A stretch of DNA of 9,524 bases from Parachlamydiaceae bacterium (GTDB taxonomy: Bacteria > Chlamydiota > Chlamydiia > Chlamydiales > Parachlamydiaceae). Shown here piece after piece: positions 7,193 to 9,524 of the stretch (its first letter is position 1; every line of letters starts with the position of its first letter). The position numbers and the translations under genes are program-made. The DNA is taken from positions 1-9,524 of the forward strand of contig PLSG01000182.1 in the NCBI GenBank assembly GCA_003164155.1, read 5' to 3'. The notes below the pieces were generated by a model. It worked only from the letters and a program-made list of their open reading frames with translations, was not told the DNA's origin and did not search any database.

Positions 7193-8208
7193 ATCCGATT
7201 CTTTTTATCGACACAATTTGTCCTATGCCCTACGACTCCCACACCTTGGAAATTCAAGCCCTCGGCGGCACGGAAGCGACTGTAGTCAGAGTGGCGGAAA
7301 AATTGAGTGAGAAAGTGCAAGTCATAGTCGTGCAGCACAACCGCAGAGAAATATCGAAGGTAGGCAATGTGGTATATTCACCCCCTTTTGCAAATCAGCT
7401 CAGCAGTGCATGGCAGGCGGTTATCTGCCTTAGACAGCCTCAGCATGTGAAGGAGCTGGTCGAAGAATTTGGACATTCCCCTATGTGGATTTGGTTTCAC
7501 GATCTAATCAGTGCACCCACCTTCCAATATCTCAAGTTTATGGCTGATCACCATGTGGGGGCGATCGTCGTTTCAGACTTCCACGCACAGCAATTGCTGG
7601 CCTTGCGCCGCCTCGACCCTTTATTAGAGGTGTTTCCCAAAGTCGTGCGCATTTACAACCCTATAGATGACGACCTGCAAAGCGATGCCACGCCCGTGGA
7701 CTATAACAAGCTGGTTTTTGTCAGTTCTCCACGCAAAGGTTTGGAATATACTTTGGATGCATTTGAGTATGTCAGTCAGTACATGCCCGAGTTGGAATTG
7801 CATATTGCCAATCCGGGCTACTTGCTAAACCATCCGGTTTTCAAACATATCGAGCAGATGCGCAACCCCAAGATTAAATCTATGGGGGCATTGCCCCATA
7901 AACACAACATCGATCAAATGCGCAGCGCCCTATGCCTTTTTGCGCTCAACCACGTCATGCCGGAAACTTTCGGCATAGCCTTGGCCGAATCCAACGCCGT
8001 GGGCACTCCCGTGTTAACGCATCCCATGGGTGGTGCATGCGAGGTGCTGTCATCTGATCCTGTGCAGTTGATCAATTCGCACGATTTGGAGGCCGTTGTA
8101 GAGCGCTTGGTGCAATGGCGCGAAGGAAAGCGTCCGCAAGTCTTTGCCAACGAGGCATTCCGCCTTTCGCATATTGTCAAGCAATGGGAGGATCTTCTGC
8201 TGCATTGA
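7189..8208 (+). CDS. GT4-family (GT-B) glycosyltransferase, second of a tandem pair
   Basis: A 339-residue paralogue of the preceding enzyme. It repeats the same landmarks at the same residue numbers: ALGGTEATV (24-32), His104 in WFHDL, Lys183 in SSPRKGLEYTLDAF, and EX7E at Glu259-Glu267 in PETFGIALAES. All expected GT4 catalytic features are intact, so both copies are likely active. The pair differs most at residues 64-90 and 205-235, plausible sites of acceptor or donor specificity, so the duplicates may add successive sugars. The start has no good Shine-Dalgarno and lies 15 bp after the previous stop; translational coupling is plausible. The 3' end overlaps the convergent phosphopantetheinyl transferase gene by 32 bp, so there is no intergenic terminator. 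Very similar N-termini (ILFIDT...PYDSHTLE...ALGGTEATV) are common in GT4 enzymes of environmental bacteria, from memory. Confidence 0.88.
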   Translation: MNPILFIDTICPMPYDSHTLEIQALGGTEATVVRVAEKLSEKVQVIVVQHNRREISKVGNVVYSPPFANQLSSAWQAVICLRQPQHVKELVEEFGHSPMWIWFHDLISAPTFQYLKFMADHHVGAIVVSDFHAQQLLALRRLDPLLEVFPKVVRIYNPIDDDLQSDATPVDYNKLVFVSSPRKGLEYTLDAFEYVSQYMPELELHIANPGYLLNHPVFKHIEQMRNPKIKSMGALPHKHNIDQMRSALCLFALNHVMPETFGIALAESNAVGTPVLTHPMGGACEVLSSDPVQLINSHDLEAVVERLVQWREGKRPQVFANEAFRLSHIVKQWEDLLLH

Positions 8209-8920
8209 GCTCAAAGGAATCGAAGATGCGCAATGCGATGGCGGGGGATTTTACAGTCACGGCCCCCGCATAACCTGGGATGGGGTTGAAGGCAAATAGC
8301 GACCACAAATGGGGGGGATGGGGATCATCTGCTAGTTCGAGAATTTTGGACTCCTTGGGGTATATTATTTGATGCGCTAGATTGATCTCAACGTTTTGCA
8401 TGGGGACGGTGATGCCCACTCCCAAGGCTTTCAGGGTGGCTTCTTTTTGGGTCCAGGCTAAAAAGAAGGCTTCGGTTTGCGCTTGTCCGGAAAGTGTGTA
8501 GAAGGTGCGTTTTTCCGATTCGGTCAGCACAAGCTCCTCTAAGTTGTCTTTTAGGCAATCTTTCCGGATGAATTCTATATCCACCCCGATTTCACAATGC
8601 ACGGTAAATCCATATAGGGCATAGCTTTTCGAATGGGATAGATTAAATTGGATGTGTTGAGGGTTGTCTTTTAAGTAAGGCTTGCCTTTGGGCCCATGTA
8701 CGTATTCTATGCTGGCCGCAGCTTGCCCCGTATATCTTTGCAATAGGTTGCGCAAAATGGACTGGGAGATGGTATAGTGTTTTTTCAGATGGTCGAAGGC
8801 AAAGCGGCTTTCTCGGGACAGCTCGCGTTCCGATAACTGGGCTTTAAGTTGTAGGTAATGCGGAAGAAATGCGTCCATATGCACGATCCATAGATGTACT
8901 TCATTGTCTTTCAATAACAT
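8177..8920 (-). CDS. 4'-phosphopantetheinyl transferase, Sfp type
   Basis: A 247-residue enzyme that moves 4'-phosphopantetheine from coenzyme A to a serine of an acyl or peptidyl carrier protein, in the cytoplasm. The Sfp-type motifs are all present: GPKGKPYL (76-83), FNLSHS (92-97), IGVDIE with Asp114 and Glu116 for magnesium (111-116), and WTQKEATLKAL with Trp156, Lys159, Glu160 and Lys164 (156-166). The length fits the two-lobed Sfp class rather than the roughly 120-residue AcpS class. The frame stays open to a TTG at 8986, but the ATG at 8920 is preferred: AAAAGAGAG lies about 10 bases before it, and the protein then begins, as Sfp-like proteins do, shortly before the first strand (VHLWIVHMD). 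It converges on the second GT4 gene with a 32-bp overlap. No carrier-protein or synthase gene is in the window, so its client is unknown. Confidence 0.9.
   Translation of the reverse strand: MLLKDNEVHLWIVHMDAFLPHYLQLKAQLSERELSRESRFAFDHLKKHYTISQSILRNLLQRYTGQAAASIEYVHGPKGKPYLKDNPQHIQFNLSHSKSYALYGFTVHCEIGVDIEFIRKDCLKDNLEELVLTESEKRTFYTLSGQAQTEAFFLAWTQKEATLKALGVGITVPMQNVEINLAHQIIYPKESKILELADDPHPPHLWSLFAFNPIPGYAGAVTVKSPAIALRIFDSFELNAAEDPPIA
8241..8269 (+). terminator. GC-rich hairpin just past the glycosyltransferase run, weak candidate
   Basis: GCGGGGG (8241-8247) pairs perfectly with CCCCCGC (8263-8269) around a 15-nt loop, 32 bases past the stop of the second GT4 gene. It lies inside the opposite-strand phosphopantetheinyl transferase gene, where it encodes the stretch AGAVTVKSPAIA. 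No T-run follows (ATAACC), so it is at best a pause or Rho-assisted stop. Confidence 0.2.
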
Positions 8921-9035
8921 AAAATGCGCGCTCTCTTTTCGGGTATGCCCTTTTGCTTGGCAGTTTACAAGGGAGTCCTCTGGCAAGTCTACAAAAATAA
9001 ATCCAAGATTTGTGGTTAGGCTAAAAGAGTGCTAA

Positions 9036-9224
9036 GAGAGTGATATCCTATTTACATTTGGTTCGTTAGTATGGGCCGTGTGGTGTTCGGTGGCGGTGGC
9101 AGCCTTTTTAGTTTTCCCATTTGTTGGAGCGCCGATTGCCTTTGGAGCGGCCTTAGTGAGATCTGCGAGTATTTCTGTCGCTCTTGCTGCCTTTGCAATG
9201 ATTTCTATGACCTTCTTTACCTAG
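9036..9224 (+). CDS. Hydrophobic small open frame, possible membrane peptide or gene remnant
   Basis: This frame is open from 9036 (just after a TAA) to a TAG at 9222-9224. From the GTG at 9078 it would encode about 48 residues with two hydrophobic stretches: AVAAFLVFPFVGAPIAFGAALV, then after one Arg a second one, VALAAFAMISMTFF. That composition looks like a real membrane protein. There is no ATG at the beginning and no clear Shine-Dalgarno (AAGAGAG at 9034-9040 is too far for the GTG), so it may be the tail or fragment of a decayed gene. Another frame here (ATG at 9071) encodes a Cys/Trp-rich string typical of an out-of-frame reading of such a sequence. No family recognised. Confidence 0.25.
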   Translation, partial: ESDILFTFGSLVWAVWCSVAVAAFLVFPFVGAPIAFGAALVRSASISVALAAFAMISMTFFT

Positions 9225-9265
9225 AGTCGTTAGCATTTTCATGTAGTTTATGGGTTTTTCTATGA

Positions 9266-9294
9266 TTGACAATTCCACCCATTTCAGCAATACT
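9266..9294 (+). promoter_or_regulatory. Sigma70-like promoter without a downstream gene
   Basis: A perfect TTGACA (9266-9271), a 17-bp spacer and AATACT (9289-9294, 4 of 6 matches to TATAAT) predict a transcription start near 9301. No protein-coding frame of note follows before the window ends; the next structure is the long hairpin at 9354-9410. It could serve a small RNA or a gene beyond the window. Confidence 0.4.
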
Positions 9295-9300
9295 TTTACT

Positions 9301-9425
9301 CAGTGCGTCGTTAAGCTAGTATTTGCAGATTCGGCCGCGCCAAAGCCCGGGGGTTGAGCGATTGTAGATGGGTCCATATCTTAAGATATTGATCCATTGC
9401 GATCGTTCAAGCTAGGGAGCTTTCA
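9301..9425 (+). ncRNA. Candidate structured small RNA with a 57-nt hairpin
   Basis: The core is an inverted repeat at 9354-9410 centred on the perfect 14-bp palindrome ATATCTTAAGATAT (9376-9389). Working outward, pairing continues with one mismatch (9375/9390) and one bulged A (9366) to TTGAGCGATTGT (9354-9365) against GCGATCGTTCAA (9399-9410). Five of the pairs are G-U in plus-strand RNA (9358/9406, 9363/9401, 9365/9399, 9367/9398, 9372/9393) and would be A-C mismatches on the minus strand, so a plus-strand transcript folds better. A smaller hairpin AAGCT (9409-9413) / AGCTT (9418-9422) follows, ending in TTTC; the AAGCT copy at 9313-9317 could pair with the same AGCTT and close the whole structure. 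The promoter at 9266-9294 points into it. The boundaries are guesses. It does not match an RNA family I recognise. Confidence 0.3.
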
Positions 9426-9453
9426 CGCAGGCCAGAGAATTTAAACGCGATGA

Positions 9454-9465
9454 TGTACTAGTACA
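9454..9465. promoter_or_regulatory. Perfect 12-bp palindrome, possible protein-binding site
   Basis: TGTACTAGTACA is a perfect palindrome in a non-coding stretch, of the size typical for a homodimer-binding operator. The gene it might control, if any, lies outside the window. Confidence 0.2.
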
Positions 9466-9499
9466 CTGTAAGAATTAAAATTAAGGGTGCATCCTATTC

Positions 9500-9521
9500 T
9501 TCACCCCCATTCGGGGGTGAA
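9500..9521 (+). repeat. Perfect 9-bp stem hairpin at the right edge, start of a repeat copy
   Basis: TTCACCCCC (9500-9508) pairs perfectly with GGGGGTGAA (9513-9521) around the loop ATTC. The sequence GGGGGTGAATA (9513-9523) equals bases 1-11 of the window in the same orientation, so this is most likely the start of another copy of the REP-like element seen at the left edge, cut off by the window end. There is no T-run on either side that would make it an obvious intrinsic terminator. Confidence 0.55.
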
Positions 9522-9524
9522 TAA

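Noticed and set aside
8921..8986. A longer phosphopantetheinyl transferase starting at the TTG at 8986
   Set aside because: The TTG has no Shine-Dalgarno and adds 22 polar residues not expected in the family; the ATG at 8920 has AAAAGAGAG upstream.
9071..9265. A 64-codon frame starting MGRVVFGGGG
   Set aside because: Its Cys-, Trp- and Ser-rich composition is what the neighbouring hydrophobic frame gives when read out of register; no ribosome binding site.
1..9524. A closed circular element joined at the shared end sequence
   Set aside because: The identity is only 11 bases and breaks at the next base (G at 12 versus A at 9524); no replication or mobilisation gene is present.

Overview
The window reads as Gram-negative bacterial chromosome, most likely from a chlamydia-like bacterium (phylum Chlamydiae, Parachlamydiales or a relative). 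That assignment is inferred from memory of families and was not checked by any search. The 233-residue secreted protein (IHPLRFL and RNNLKEFL blocks, RYDM C-terminus) and the 265-residue outer-membrane barrel look like families I associate with these organisms. The signal peptides and the barrel fit a Gram-negative envelope. Base composition is moderate in the genes and clearly AT-richer in the left flank.

Layout. Positions 1-619 hold no convincing gene. They contain a hairpin-rich REP-like repeat at the very edge, short CGCAAAG repeats, and a double hairpin that runs into the 3' end of the first gene. On the minus strand, 2385-1588 is an outer-membrane barrel protein, followed 35 bp later by an NmrA/TMR-type NAD(P)-binding protein (1552-620). 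A 245-bp divergent intergenic region separates these from a plus-strand four-gene run with gaps of 16, 6 and 15 bp: a secreted protein of a putative chlamydial family (2631-3332), a 929-residue protein with a GT-A-like glycosyltransferase core (3349-6138), and two tandem paralogous GT4 (GT-B) glycosyltransferases (6145-7173, 7189-8208). A Sfp-type phosphopantetheinyl transferase faces them on the minus strand (8920-8177) and overlaps the last glycosyltransferase tail to tail by 32 bp. The right flank (about 9000-9524) has one hydrophobic small reading frame, a good sigma70-like promoter followed by a long hairpin, and a GC-rich perfect hairpin at the edge.

How the genes may work together. The three adjacent glycosyltransferases (one GT-A, two GT-B) with very short spacing look like one transcription unit that builds or transfers a glycan. 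No sugar-nucleotide synthesis, flippase or polymerase gene is in view, so neither product nor acceptor can be named. The co-directional secreted protein at the head of the run may share its promoter. The phosphopantetheinyl transferase points to carrier-protein chemistry elsewhere in the genome; a link to the glycosyltransferases is not shown.

Most unusual signals: (i) a candidate structured small RNA at about 9301-9425, with its own promoter and a 57-nt hairpin whose G-U pairs favour plus-strand RNA; (ii) the same GGGGGTGAATA repeat edge at both ends of the window in the same orientation; (iii) the large, helix-flanked GT-A protein encoded beside a duplicated GT4 pair; (iv) a repeat-like hairpin that contains the stop codon of the NmrA-type gene.
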